Assembly: GCA_012838665.1 (NCBI GenBank)
Contig: DUOX01000019.1
Location: 1-64,000, forward strand
Reading direction: 5' to 3'
DNA length: 64,000 nt
DNA from: Clostridiales bacterium
GTDB lineage: Bacteria > Bacillota > Clostridia > Oscillospirales > Oscillospiraceae
This document shows positions 18,325 to 26,063 of the stretch, piece by piece (position 1 is the stretch's first letter; every line of letters begins with the position of its first letter). The position numbers and the translations under genes are program-made. The notes under the pieces are model-generated. The model was not told the DNA's origin. It worked only from the letters and a program-made list of their open reading frames with translations, and made no database searches.

Positions 18325-20001
18325 TTACTTGTTAACCTTAAAGCTGTCCTTTAGGGCCACCGACCGGTTAAATACAAGAGTACCGGGTTTGGAGTCACGG
18401 TTGTCAACGCAGAAATAGCCCAGACGCAGGAACTGGAAACTGGCAGGGGCTTCCGCGTTCTCAAGGGATTTTTCCACCTTGCAGCCCGTCAAAACTTCCA
18501 GGGAATTGAGATTTAGGCAGTCCATAAAGTCCTTGTCGTCCGCTTCGGGGTCCGGTTCCAGGAACAGATTGTCGTATAGCCTGACCTCCGCCGAGACGCA
18601 GCTTTCTCCGTCCACCCAGTGGATGGTGCCCCTGACTTTCCGGCCGTCGGGAGTGTTGCCGCCCCGGGTCTCGGGATCGTATTCCGCCAGGACTTCGATG
18701 ACATTGCCTTCTTCGTCCTTTACACAGCCGGTACATTTGACGATGTATGCGGATTTGAGCCGTACCTCGTTGCCGGGGTATAGGCGATTGTATTTCTTTA
18801 TCGGCACTTCCATGAAATCGTCTGCCTCAATCCACAGATTCCGGCTGAAACTGACCTTTCGTGTGCCCTCCTCCGGTCTTACCGGGTTGTTTTCCACATC
18901 AAAGTATTCGGTTTTCCCCTCAGGATAGTTGGTGATGGTCAGCTTAACGGGTCTGATAACAGCCATTACACGCATGGCATTAAGGTTCAGGTCCTCCCGG
19001 AGGCAGTGCTCCAAAAAGGCGTATTCAACGGTGCTGTCCACCTTGGCAACCCCGATCCGTTCGCAGAAATTGCGCAGGGAGGCGGGAGTGTAGCCCCGGC
19101 GGCGAAGTCCGCATATGGTAGGCATTCGGGGGTCGTCCCAGCCGGATACGACGCCCTCCTCCACAAGACGGCGGAGCTTGCGCTTGGACATGACGGTATA
19201 GCTGAGTCCCAGGCGGGCAAACTCTATCTGCCGGGGTTTTGATGGCAGGGAACAGTTTTCCACAACCCAGTTATACAATGGCCGGTGGTCTTCATATTCC
19301 AGCGAGCAGAGGGAATGGGTGATATGCTCCAAAGCGTCCTGAATTGGGTGGGCAAAGTCGTACATGGGATAAATGCACCATTTATCTCCCTGGCGGTGAT
19401 GGTGAGCGTAGCGGATACGGTAGAGCACCGGGTCCCGCATGTTAAAGTTTCCGCTGGCAAGGTCTATTTTTGCACGGAGTGTGTATTTGCCTTCGGGAAA
19501 TTCACCATTGCGCATACGGCGGAAAAGTTCAAGGTTCTCCTCAATGGGCCTTTCCCGATAGGGGCTGGTGGCGGGCACGCCTATGTCGCCCCTGTGTGCC
19601 TTAAACTCCTCGGGAGAAAGGGCGCACACGTATGCCAGGCCTTTTTTAATGAGTTCCTCGGCATACTGATAGGTCTGCTCGAAATAATCGGAACCATAAT
19701 AGAAACGGTCTCCCCAGTCAAAGCCCAACCAGTGTATATCTTCTTTAATGGCCTCCACATATTCCTCGTCCTCCTGGACGGGGTTCGTGTCATCCATGCG
19801 GAGATTGCATAAACCGCCGTATTTTTCTGCGGTGCCGAAATTTATGCAAAGAGCCTTACAATGGCCAATGTGCAGATAACCGTTGGGTTCGGGCGGAAAA
19901 CGGGTATAAACCGTCATGCCCTCGCAGCGTCCACCCGGGGCTAAATCCTCTTCAATTGCCTCATGAATAAAATTCTTTGAGACTTCTTCCATGTATTTCA
20001 A
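18325..20001 (-). CDS. glnS: Glutaminyl-tRNA synthetase
   Basis: A class I synthetase that charges tRNA-Gln directly. The 558 residues show PPEPNGYLHIGHCKA (HIGH motif), LRMDDTNP and KMSKS-like VMSKRKL. The C-terminal beta-barrel anticodon domain has GTRKVSFSRNLWIEADDF. Many Bacillota lack GlnRS and make Gln-tRNA through GatCAB, so its presence marks a lineage that acquired it. It has its own promoter, back-to-back with that of the thioredoxin reductase gene. Confidence 0.95.
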   Translation of the reverse strand: MKYMEEVSKNFIHEAIEEDLAPGGRCEGMTVYTRFPPEPNGYLHIGHCKALCINFGTAEKYGGLCNLRMDDTNPVQEDEEYVEAIKEDIHWLGFDWGDRFYYGSDYFEQTYQYAEELIKKGLAYVCALSPEEFKAHRGDIGVPATSPYRERPIEENLELFRRMRNGEFPEGKYTLRAKIDLASGNFNMRDPVLYRIRYAHHHRQGDKWCIYPMYDFAHPIQDALEHITHSLCSLEYEDHRPLYNWVVENCSLPSKPRQIEFARLGLSYTVMSKRKLRRLVEEGVVSGWDDPRMPTICGLRRRGYTPASLRNFCERIGVAKVDSTVEYAFLEHCLREDLNLNAMRVMAVIRPVKLTITNYPEGKTEYFDVENNPVRPEEGTRKVSFSRNLWIEADDFMEVPIKKYNRLYPGNEVRLKSAYIVKCTGCVKDEEGNVIEVLAEYDPETRGGNTPDGRKVRGTIHWVDGESCVSAEVRLYDNLFLEPDPEADDKDFMDCLNLNSLEVLTGCKVEKSLENAEAPASFQFLRLGYFCVDNRDSKPGTLVFNRSVALKDSFKVNK

Positions 20002-20023
20002 CTCCAGTAGTGCATTTGCAATA

Positions 20024-20052
20024 ATTATACACGATTTAATTAATGTTTACAA
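20024..20052 (-). promoter_or_regulatory. sigma-A promoter for glnS
   Basis: On the minus strand TTGTAA (20052-20047), a 17-base spacer, then TATAAT (20029-20024). The -35 box shares five bases with the -35 box of the divergent promoter. No T-box is present in the short leader. Confidence 0.75.
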
Positions 20053-20074
20053 TATGGCAACTTTATTATATAAT
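20046..20074 (+). promoter_or_regulatory. sigma-A promoter for the thioredoxin reductase gene
   Basis: TTTACA (20046-20051), a 17-base spacer and a perfect TATAAT (20069-20074). Its -35 hexamer overlaps the glnS -35 hexamer on the other strand. Confidence 0.8.
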
Positions 20075-20097
20075 CAGGCGGAAAGGCGGGTGTTTTC

Positions 20098-20910
20098 ATG
20101 CCAAATTCGGCAGATATTATCATTGTTGGAGGCGGCCCCGCGGGCCTAAGTGCCGCAATGACCGCGCGAAACCGGGCAAAAAGCGTCATTGTCATCTCAA
20201 ACCCGGCTGAAGCAAGCGGACTTTATAAAGCCGAAAGGGTGGACAATTATCCCGGTCTTCCCCAGATAAAGGGGGCGGATATCCACGGGGCTATGCTAAG
20301 CCACGCCCTTGCTCTAGGGGCGGAGTTCATTACGAAAAGGGTAATCAGCGCCATGCCTTCAGGAAACGGTTTTTTTGTATCCGCAGGGGCAGATTTTTAT
20401 GAGTGCCGCGCTCTTATTGTGGCCACCGGTATAGTTCAGAGCAGCGCTTATCCCGGCGAAAAGGAACTGCTGGGCAGAGGTGTCAGCTATTGCGCTACCT
20501 GCGATGGTATGCTGTACAGAGGCAAAAAAGTGGCGGTTATCGGGCTTTCCTCCGATGCGGAGGAGGAGGCTGATTTCCTGCGGGGCATCGGCTGCGAGGT
20601 GCTTTACTTCAACAAACCGCAAAAGTATCAGATAATCGGTGGGGATAAGGTGGAGGCCCTCTCCGCTGCTGGTACGGAGCACAAGGTGGAGGGAGTGTTT
20701 ATTCTGCGGAATACCCTTGCCGTGTCGTCCCTGCTGCCCGGCATTGAGATGGAGGACAACCACATTAAAGTGGGCCGGGACATGTCCACCTCCGTTCCCG
20801 GTCTTTTCGCGGCGGGCGACTGCACAGGCAGGCCCTATCAAATCGCAAAAGCAGTGGGCGAGGGCAATGTTGCTGCTCTGTCGGCAGTTGCCTGGCTTGA
20901 TAAAAAATAA
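20098..20910 (+). CDS. Short thioredoxin reductase-like flavoprotein, probably not NADPH-dependent
   Basis: The FAD domain is clear: IIIVGGGPAGLSAA (residues 7-20) and, near the C-terminus, PGLFAAGDCTGRPYQIAKA. The redox-active disulfide CATC is at 132-135. The pyridine-nucleotide domain is reduced: total length is 270 residues against about 305-320 for ordinary TrxR. The GxGxxA loop is GLSSDAEEEA (149-158), and the HRRxxxR signature for the NADPH 2'-phosphate is absent (FNKPQKYQ instead). That combination matches flavin thioredoxin reductases known in clostridia and Gloeobacter that take electrons from ferredoxin or have lost NADPH use. The thioredoxin gene follows at 21023, its probable partner. 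Electron donor is inferred, not shown. Confidence 0.85.
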   Translation: MPNSADIIIVGGGPAGLSAAMTARNRAKSVIVISNPAEASGLYKAERVDNYPGLPQIKGADIHGAMLSHALALGAEFITKRVISAMPSGNGFFVSAGADFYECRALIVATGIVQSSAYPGEKELLGRGVSYCATCDGMLYRGKKVAVIGLSSDAEEEADFLRGIGCEVLYFNKPQKYQIIGGDKVEALSAAGTEHKVEGVFILRNTLAVSSLLPGIEMEDNHIKVGRDMSTSVPGLFAAGDCTGRPYQIAKAVGEGNVAALSAVAWLDKK

Positions 20911-21022
20911 TTTTAACAGCCTAAATTTTGGGGCAGAATTTGCGTAGAACCTATCAATATAAAGAATATAATATGGCATTATCACTGCAATAGTAAGAAT
21001 AAAGACACAAAGGAGAATGAAA

Positions 21023-21331
21023 ATGGCAGTGTTACATCTTACAAATGAGGATTTTGACGAGACTATAGCCGAAGGTACGGTACTGGTGGATTTCTGGGCT
21101 TCATGGTGTGGCCCCTGCAGAATGTTTTCCCCTACTATAGAGAGTTTAGCCGAAAAATATGAAGGCAAAGCTAAAATATGCAAGGTAGATGTGGATGCGG
21201 AGCCGGAGCTCGCACGAAGATTTGGAGTCATGAGCATACCTACCATTATTGTCTTTAGAGATGGAACTGAAACTTCCAAACGCGTAGGGGTTCAGCCTAT
21301 GGCAGAACTGGAAAAAATGCTTGAGGGCTAA
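21023..21331 (+). CDS. trxA: Thioredoxin
   Basis: A 102-residue classical thioredoxin with the active site WCGPC (C29, C32), preceded by VLVDFWAS, and with the cis-proline loop SIPTIIVF. It reduces protein disulfides in the cytoplasm. ATG 21023 is preferred because AGGAG lies 7 bases upstream; ATG 21017 would sit almost on the ribosome-binding site. It follows the flavoprotein reductase gene by 112 bases. A weak TATAAT at 20968-20973 may allow separate transcription. Confidence 0.95.
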   Translation: MAVLHLTNEDFDETIAEGTVLVDFWASWCGPCRMFSPTIESLAEKYEGKAKICKVDVDAEPELARRFGVMSIPTIIVFRDGTETSKRVGVQPMAELEKMLEG

Positions 21332-21332
21332 C

Positions 21333-21361
21333 TTGACAATATTCCCGCATTATTTTATAAT
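21333..21361 (+). promoter_or_regulatory. Consensus sigma-A promoter for the valS T-box leader
   Basis: TTGACA (21333-21338), exactly 17 bases, then TATAAT (21356-21361). It starts right after the trxA stop and sets the beginning of the leader RNA near 21368. Confidence 0.88.
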
Positions 21362-21367
21362 TACTGA

Positions 21368-21603
21368 AAATTGCCAAAGGCGATGACGGGGAGGAGTAGG
21401 CGCAAAGCCGCTCTATAGAGAGGGAGTGCGTGGTGAAAGCTCCCGGGCGCTTGCGTTGAAAGTCGCCCCTGAGTCTTCAGTCTGAATTAATTAGGTCTGA
21501 ACGGGTACCTCCGTTATCGGGTATAGAGTGCGGCAGCTTTGCCGAACTCAGGTGGTACCGCGTGTTATTGCGCCCTGAGACTTTTCTTGGGGCGTAGTTT
21601 ATT
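21368..21603 (+). promoter_or_regulatory. T-box riboswitch controlling valS (specifier GUC, Val)
   Basis: The conserved T-box AGGTGGTACCGCG is at 21550-21562. Stem I contains AGAGAGGGAGTGCGTGGTG and the specifier region GAAAGTCGCCCCTGAG, in which GTC (21462-21464) stands in the specifier position; GTC is a valine codon. The terminator stem CGCCCTGAGA/TCTTGGGGCG (21571-21594) has a 4-base loop and is followed by TAGTTTATTTT. Uncharged tRNA-Val would pair with specifier and T-box, favour the antiterminator and let transcription run into valS. Confidence 0.95.
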
Positions 21604-21624
21604 TTGTACATGGAGGAAGCATTA

Positions 21625-24246
21625 ATGAAAGAGTTGCCAAAAGTTTATGATCCAAAACTCGTGGAGAAAAAGATATATGACATGTGGATTGAGGGCGGAT
21701 ATTTTCACGCCCACCGTGACCCGGAAAAGAAACCCTTTACCATAGTAATACCGCCCCCAAACGTTACTGGACAGCTTCATCTCGGCCACGCCTTTGACGA
21801 GACCATACAGGACGTGCTTATCCGCTACAAGCGGATGAGGGTTTTTTCCGCCCTTTGGGTGCCGGGCACCGACCATGCGGGTATTGCCACACAGATAAAG
21901 GTGGAGGAAAAGCTCCGGGAGGAGGGGCTTACCCGCTTTGACCTGGGCCGCGAAAAATTCGTTGAAAGAGTGTGGGAGTGGAAGGAGAAGTACGGCGGCC
22001 TTATCCTTGAACAGCTTAAATCCCTTGGATGCTCCTGCGACTGGGAGCGTTTGCGTTTTACCATGGATGAGATTTGCGCAAAAGCGGTTCTGGAAGTTTT
22101 CGTGCGGCTCTATGAAAAAGGTCTTATCTATAAGGGCAGCCGCATCATCAACTGGTGCCCCCAGTGCACAACCGCTCTTTCCGACGCGGAAGTGGAGCAT
22201 GAGGACAGGGACGGCAACTTCTGGCATATCCGTTATCCGGTTAAGGACAGCGATGAATACCTTGTTATTGCCACTACCCGCCCGGAAACCATGCTGGGTG
22301 ATACGGCCGTGGCGGTTCATCCCGAGGATGAGCGCTATGCCTATCTAATCGGCAAGCACTGCATACTGCCCCTTGTGAACAGGGAGATTCCCATTATTGC
22401 TGACGAGTATGTGGATAAGGAATTTGGTACCGGTTGCGTTAAGATTACTCCCTGCCACGACCCCAATGACTTTGAGGTGGGACAACGCCACAACCTGGAA
22501 CAGGTCCTGATTATGGACGAAAACGCCAGAATCATAAACGGCGGCAAGTATAACGGCATGGACAGGTACGAGGCCAGGAAGGCCATTGTCTCTGACCTTG
22601 AGCAGCAGGGGTACCTGGTGAAGACGGAGGCCCACAGCCACAGCGTGGGCGCCTGCTACCGCTGCTCCACAACAGTGGAGCCCATAACCTCCGAACAGTG
22701 GTTTGTAAGAATGAAGCCCCTTGCAAAGGAGGCTATCCGGGTTGTGGAGGACGGCACCATAAAATTTGTGCCCGAAAGGTTCACGAAGGTTTACACCAAC
22801 TGGATGGAGAATGTCCACGACTGGTGTATATCCCGCCAGCTTTGGTGGGGACACCAGATTCCGGCTTGGTACTGCGACGACTGCGGCCATATAACGGTGA
22901 GCCGGGAAATCCCCACGGAATGCGAGGCCTGCCACAGCAGCAATATCTGGCGTGACCCGGACGTGCTGGATACCTGGTTTTCCAGCGCCCTCTGGCCCTT
23001 TTCTACCCTGGGATGGCCGGAAAAGACGGAGGATTTGGAGTATTTCTACCCCACTGACGTGCTGGTCACCGGCTACGACATTATTTTCTTCTGGGTAGCG
23101 CGCATGATATTCTCAGGCATGGAACATATGAAGGAGCACCCCTTCCATACTGTGCTGATACATGGGCTTATCCGCGATTCCCAAGGCAGGAAGATGTCCA
23201 AATCACTGGGGAACGGCATCGACCCCATGGAGATGATAGAGCGCTTCGGAGCCGACGCCCTGCGCTTTAACCTCTGCACAGGCAACAGCCCCGGCAACGA
23301 CATGCGCTTTTATGTGGAGCGCTGCGAGGCCATGCGGAATTTTGCCAACAAGATTTGGAACGCCAGCCGCTTCGTTTTAATGAATCTGACCATTGATAAG
23401 AACGAGTTGCCGGAGAAGCTGGAGCTGGAGGACAAGTGGATACTCTCCAAACTCGGCAGGCTTGCGGCGGAGGTTACAGCTAACCTCGATAAATATGAAC
23501 TGGGTATTGCCGCAAACAAGATTTATGACTTTATCTGGGACAGCTACTGCGACTGGTATATAGAGCTTACCAAGCCCCGCCTCAACGGGGAAGACCAGGA
23601 GGCAAAAATCAATGCCCAGAAGGTGCTGCTCTTTGTGCTCACCGACACTCTGAAACTGCTGCATCCCTTTATGCCCTTTATTACCGAGGAAATCTGGCAG
23701 GCCCTGCCCCACGACGGCGAAGCCCTTATCATAGAGCAGTGGCCCGCATACGGCGATGAGCTTAGTTTTCCGGAGGAAGGGGCGGCTTTCGAGATGGTCA
23801 TGGACGCCATCCGTGCCATCAGGTCAACCCGCGCTGAGATGAATGTGCCGGCCGCCAAAAGGCCCCGCCTGTATATCGTAACGGACAAGGATAAAATCTT
23901 TGGAAACTGCAGGGCCTACTTCTCCAAGCTGGCATACGCCGGCGAGGTTCTCATTTCCGATGTTCCCCCCGAAAATATTGAGGGCATGGTGTCCGTTGTG
24001 ACGGACGAGGCCCGTATGTTTATGCCCATGGCGGAACTGGTGGACCTGGAAAAGGAGCGGGAGCGTATTAAAAAAGAGCTGGAGAAGGCAAAAAAGGAGC
24101 TGGATGGGCAGGTGAAAAAGCTCTCTAACCAGGCTTTCCTGGCCAAGGCGCCGGAACACGTCATAAATACTGAAAGGGAGCGGGCTGCAAAGGCCCAGGC
24201 CCTCATTGAGAACCTGCAGGAAAGCCTGAAAAAACTGAGCGGATAA
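21625..24246 (+). CDS. valS: Valyl-tRNA synthetase
   Basis: A class I synthetase charging tRNA-Val, 873 residues from ATG 21625, which has GGAGGAAG 5 bases upstream. HIGH motif: [25 protein letters not shown] loop: [14 protein letters not shown]. The editing domain has [18 protein letters not shown]. The last 65 residues form the ValRS tRNA-binding coiled coil ([20 protein letters not shown] and onwards). Expression depends on the T-box leader. Confidence 0.97.
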   Translation: MKELPKVYDPKLVEKKIYDMWIEGGYFHAHRDPEKKPFTIVIPPPNVTGQLHLGHAFDETIQDVLIRYKRMRVFSALWVPGTDHAGIATQIKVEEKLREEGLTRFDLGREKFVERVWEWKEKYGGLILEQLKSLGCSCDWERLRFTMDEICAKAVLEVFVRLYEKGLIYKGSRIINWCPQCTTALSDAEVEHEDRDGNFWHIRYPVKDSDEYLVIATTRPETMLGDTAVAVHPEDERYAYLIGKHCILPLVNREIPIIADEYVDKEFGTGCVKITPCHDPNDFEVGQRHNLEQVLIMDENARIINGGKYNGMDRYEARKAIVSDLEQQGYLVKTEAHSHSVGACYRCSTTVEPITSEQWFVRMKPLAKEAIRVVEDGTIKFVPERFTKVYTNWMENVHDWCISRQLWWGHQIPAWYCDDCGHITVSREIPTECEACHSSNIWRDPDVLDTWFSSALWPFSTLGWPEKTEDLEYFYPTDVLVTGYDIIFFWVARMIFSGMEHMKEHPFHTVLIHGLIRDSQGRKMSKSLGNGIDPMEMIERFGADALRFNLCTGNSPGNDMRFYVERCEAMRNFANKIWNASRFVLMNLTIDKNELPEKLELEDKWILSKLGRLAAEVTANLDKYELGIAANKIYDFIWDSYCDWYIELTKPRLNGEDQEAKINAQKVLLFVLTDTLKLLHPFMPFITEEIWQALPHDGEALIIEQWPAYGDELSFPEEGAAFEMVMDAIRAIRSTRAEMNVPAAKRPRLYIVTDKDKIFGNCRAYFSKLAYAGEVLISDVPPENIEGMVSVVTDEARMFMPMAELVDLEKERERIKKELEKAKKELDGQVKKLSNQAFLAKAPEHVINTERERAAKAQALIENLQESLKKLSG

Positions 24247-24321
24247 TTAAAATTGCACCCAAAATCACAGCTTTTTCTTCCCGTTGATTCGACAAACAAT
24301 GCAGACAAAATAAGATAGAAT

Positions 24322-24364
24322 GGCACCGTACAGGGCTTGTCCCTGTGCGGTGCCATTTCTGTTT
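24322..24364 (+). terminator. Terminator after valS
   Basis: GGCACCGTACAGGG/CCCTGTGCGGTGCC is a 14-bp stem with one G-T pair and a 5-base loop, followed by ATTTCTGTTT. It is 75 bases past the valS stop and 14 bases before the spoIIAA start, so it also shields the sporulation operon from read-through. Confidence 0.8.
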
Positions 24365-24377
24365 GCGAGGTATAGAT

Positions 24378-24698
24378 ATGAAAGTTTTGTCATCTTACAA
24401 GAATGGAAGGCTTACGCTCTTTTTCAAAGGTGAGCTTGACCACCACAGCGCAAAAAAAGTTATGAACACCATAGACCAGTTAATTGACGAATACCTGCCC
24501 AGAGACTGCGTAATGGAACTGTCCGGCCTGAAATTTATGGACAGCTCGGGCATTGCCGTGATTCTCAGAGTCTATAAGCGCATGAATGAGATGGGGGGCA
24601 GGGCCTGGGCAGAAAACCCGCCCCGTCAGCCCATGAGGGTCATAGACGCCTCCGGCATTGACAGAATTGTTAAGATTTCCACCACAATGAAGGAGTGA
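24378..24698 (+). CDS. spoIIAA: Anti-sigma factor antagonist SpoIIAA
   Basis: A STAS-domain protein of 106 residues. Dephosphorylated SpoIIAA binds SpoIIAB and frees sigma-F in the forespore. The phosphorylation loop is LKFMDSSGIAVILR, with S56 or S57 as the phospho-acceptor. ATG 24378 is chosen over an in-frame upstream ATG at 24345 that lies inside the preceding terminator hairpin. It is first in the spoIIAA-spoIIAB-sigF operon, 7 bases ahead of spoIIAB. I could not identify a convincing sigma-H promoter. Confidence 0.94.
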   Translation: MKVLSSYKNGRLTLFFKGELDHHSAKKVMNTIDQLIDEYLPRDCVMELSGLKFMDSSGIAVILRVYKRMNEMGGRAWAENPPRQPMRVIDASGIDRIVKISTTMKE

Positions 24699-24705
24699 AG
24701 TATTA

Positions 24706-25143
24706 ATGAAAACAAAGAACTACATAAAAATGGAATTTCCTAGCAGGTCTGTCAATGAAGGCTTTGCCCGGGCCGCCGTAGCCTGCTTTGCTGCCCAACT
24801 GGACCCCACTTTGGAGGAACTGGGTGATATTAAAACCGCAGTCAGTGAGGCTGTGACCAACTGCATAGTTCATGCCTATCCGGACAGTATAGGCAAAATT
24901 AGCCTGCGTGCCCGGATTATTGATAATAACACCCTGGAGATAGTCATAAAGGACTGGGGCAAGGGTATTGAAGATATTGAAAAGGCCAGAGAACCCATGT
25001 TTACCACAGGAGGCGAGGAGCGCAGCGGCATGGGCTTTACCATTATGGAGAGCTTTATGGATAAGCTCCGTGTTCGTTCAAGTCCTGGCCGGGGAGTTAC
25101 TGTCACCATGCGCAGGCGCATTGCCGTCAGGACGGCAGAGTGA
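24706..25143 (+). CDS. spoIIAB: Anti-sigma-F factor and kinase SpoIIAB
   Basis: A GHKL-fold serine kinase of 145 residues that holds sigma-F inactive and phosphorylates SpoIIAA. The N-box is EAVTNCIVHAYP, the G1 box KDWGKGIEDIEKAREPMF and the G2 box ERSGMGFTIMESFMD. Its stop overlaps the beginning of sigF. Confidence 0.96.
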   Translation: MKTKNYIKMEFPSRSVNEGFARAAVACFAAQLDPTLEELGDIKTAVSEAVTNCIVHAYPDSIGKISLRARIIDNNTLEIVIKDWGKGIEDIEKAREPMFTTGGEERSGMGFTIMESFMDKLRVRSSPGRGVTVTMRRRIAVRTAE

Positions 25144-25145
25144 TT

Positions 25146-25850
25146 ATGGACAAGACCCTTGAACTGCTGAGGGCGGCTCAGGGGGGGGATAAAGAAGCAG
25201 TCGAGCGGATGATTCAGGAAAACTCCGGCCTTATATGGAGCATTGCACGGCGGTATTTCGGGAGGGGAGTGGACTCCGACGACCTTTATCAGTTAGGCTG
25301 TGTAGGATTTATAAAAGCAGTGCAGGGCTATGACGAGAGCTTTGGTACCCAGTTTTCCACTTATGCCGTTCCCAAGATTTCCGGGGAAATACGCAGATTC
25401 CTGCGGGACGACGGGGCGGTCAAGGTCAGCAGAAGTATCAAGGAGAAGGCCCAGGTAATACGTTCCACCAAAAACATGCTTGAGCAGCGGCTTGGGCGCG
25501 ACCCCACCCTGTCTGAGATTTCCCGGGAAACCGGCTTTACGGTTGAAGAAATTGCAATGACCGAGACTGCCACAGGCCCTGCCGAGTCCCTTCAAAAGGA
25601 AAACAGTGAAGACGGCTTTACCCTTGAACATGTGCTAGGGGACTACGGCCAGGAGGATCGCCTGGTGGAGCGCATGGCACTCCGGGAAGCCATCAGCGCC
25701 CTGCCGGAGCGGGAACAGAAAGTTATAGCTCTGCGTTTTTATCACGGTCTGACCCAGGATGCCACCGCAAAGATACTGGGAGTGTCCCAGGTGCAGGTTT
25801 CCAGACTTGAGCGGCGCGCAATAGAGGCTTTGAGAAAAATATTGGTCTGA
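25146..25850 (+). CDS. sigF: Forespore sigma factor sigma-F
   Basis: The first forespore-specific sigma factor. Region 2 shows NSGLIWSIARRYFGRGVDSD, DLYQLGCVGFIKAVQGYDES and FSTYAVPKISGEIRRFLRDD. Region 3 has RLGRDPTLSEISRETGF. The region 4 helix-turn-helix is LTQDATAKILGVSQVQVSRL. The length, about 234 residues, is normal. ATG 25146 is used; GTG 25140 would add two residues and overlap spoIIAB by 4 bases. Confidence 0.95.
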   Translation: MDKTLELLRAAQGGDKEAVERMIQENSGLIWSIARRYFGRGVDSDDLYQLGCVGFIKAVQGYDESFGTQFSTYAVPKISGEIRRFLRDDGAVKVSRSIKEKAQVIRSTKNMLEQRLGRDPTLSEISRETGFTVEEIAMTETATGPAESLQKENSEDGFTLEHVLGDYGQEDRLVERMALREAISALPEREQKVIALRFYHGLTQDATAKILGVSQVQVSRLERRAIEALRKILV

Positions 25851-25885
25851 AGCGGACGGTTGAAATGAACCGTCCGCTTATTTAT
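25851..25885 (+). terminator. Terminator of the spoIIA operon
   Basis: AGCGGACGGTT/AACCGTCCGCT, 11 bp with a 6-base loop, starts directly after the sigF stop and is followed by TATTTATGC. Confidence 0.8.
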
Positions 25886-25893
25886 GCCCTTTT

Positions 25894-25909
25894 GTGGTTT
25901 ACATAATAT
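25894..25909 (+). repeat. 16-base motif shared with 59575-59590
   Basis: GTGGTTTACATAATAT occurs here, after the spoIIA terminator and before pcrA, and again exactly at 59575-59590 upstream of spoIIM. Both copies directly follow a terminator hairpin. Confidence 0.5.
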
Positions 25910-25996
25910 TCAGAATCAGGCCGGCGTATTTTTTGAATGGATAAAAATTGCCAAGCAGCACCGGAAAAGTGCAAAATCCTTTGTACTTTTAATCCC

Positions 25997-26025
25997 TTGT
26001 TAATTGGGAAGGCTTAGTATATAAT
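25997..26025 (+). promoter_or_regulatory. sigma-A promoter for pcrA
   Basis: TTGTTA (25997-26002), 17 bases, TATAAT (26020-26025), about 40 bases ahead of the pcrA ATG. Confidence 0.75.
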
Positions 26026-26063
26026 GCTTTGGTATGAAATATTTTCTGTGCTACAGGTGAAGA

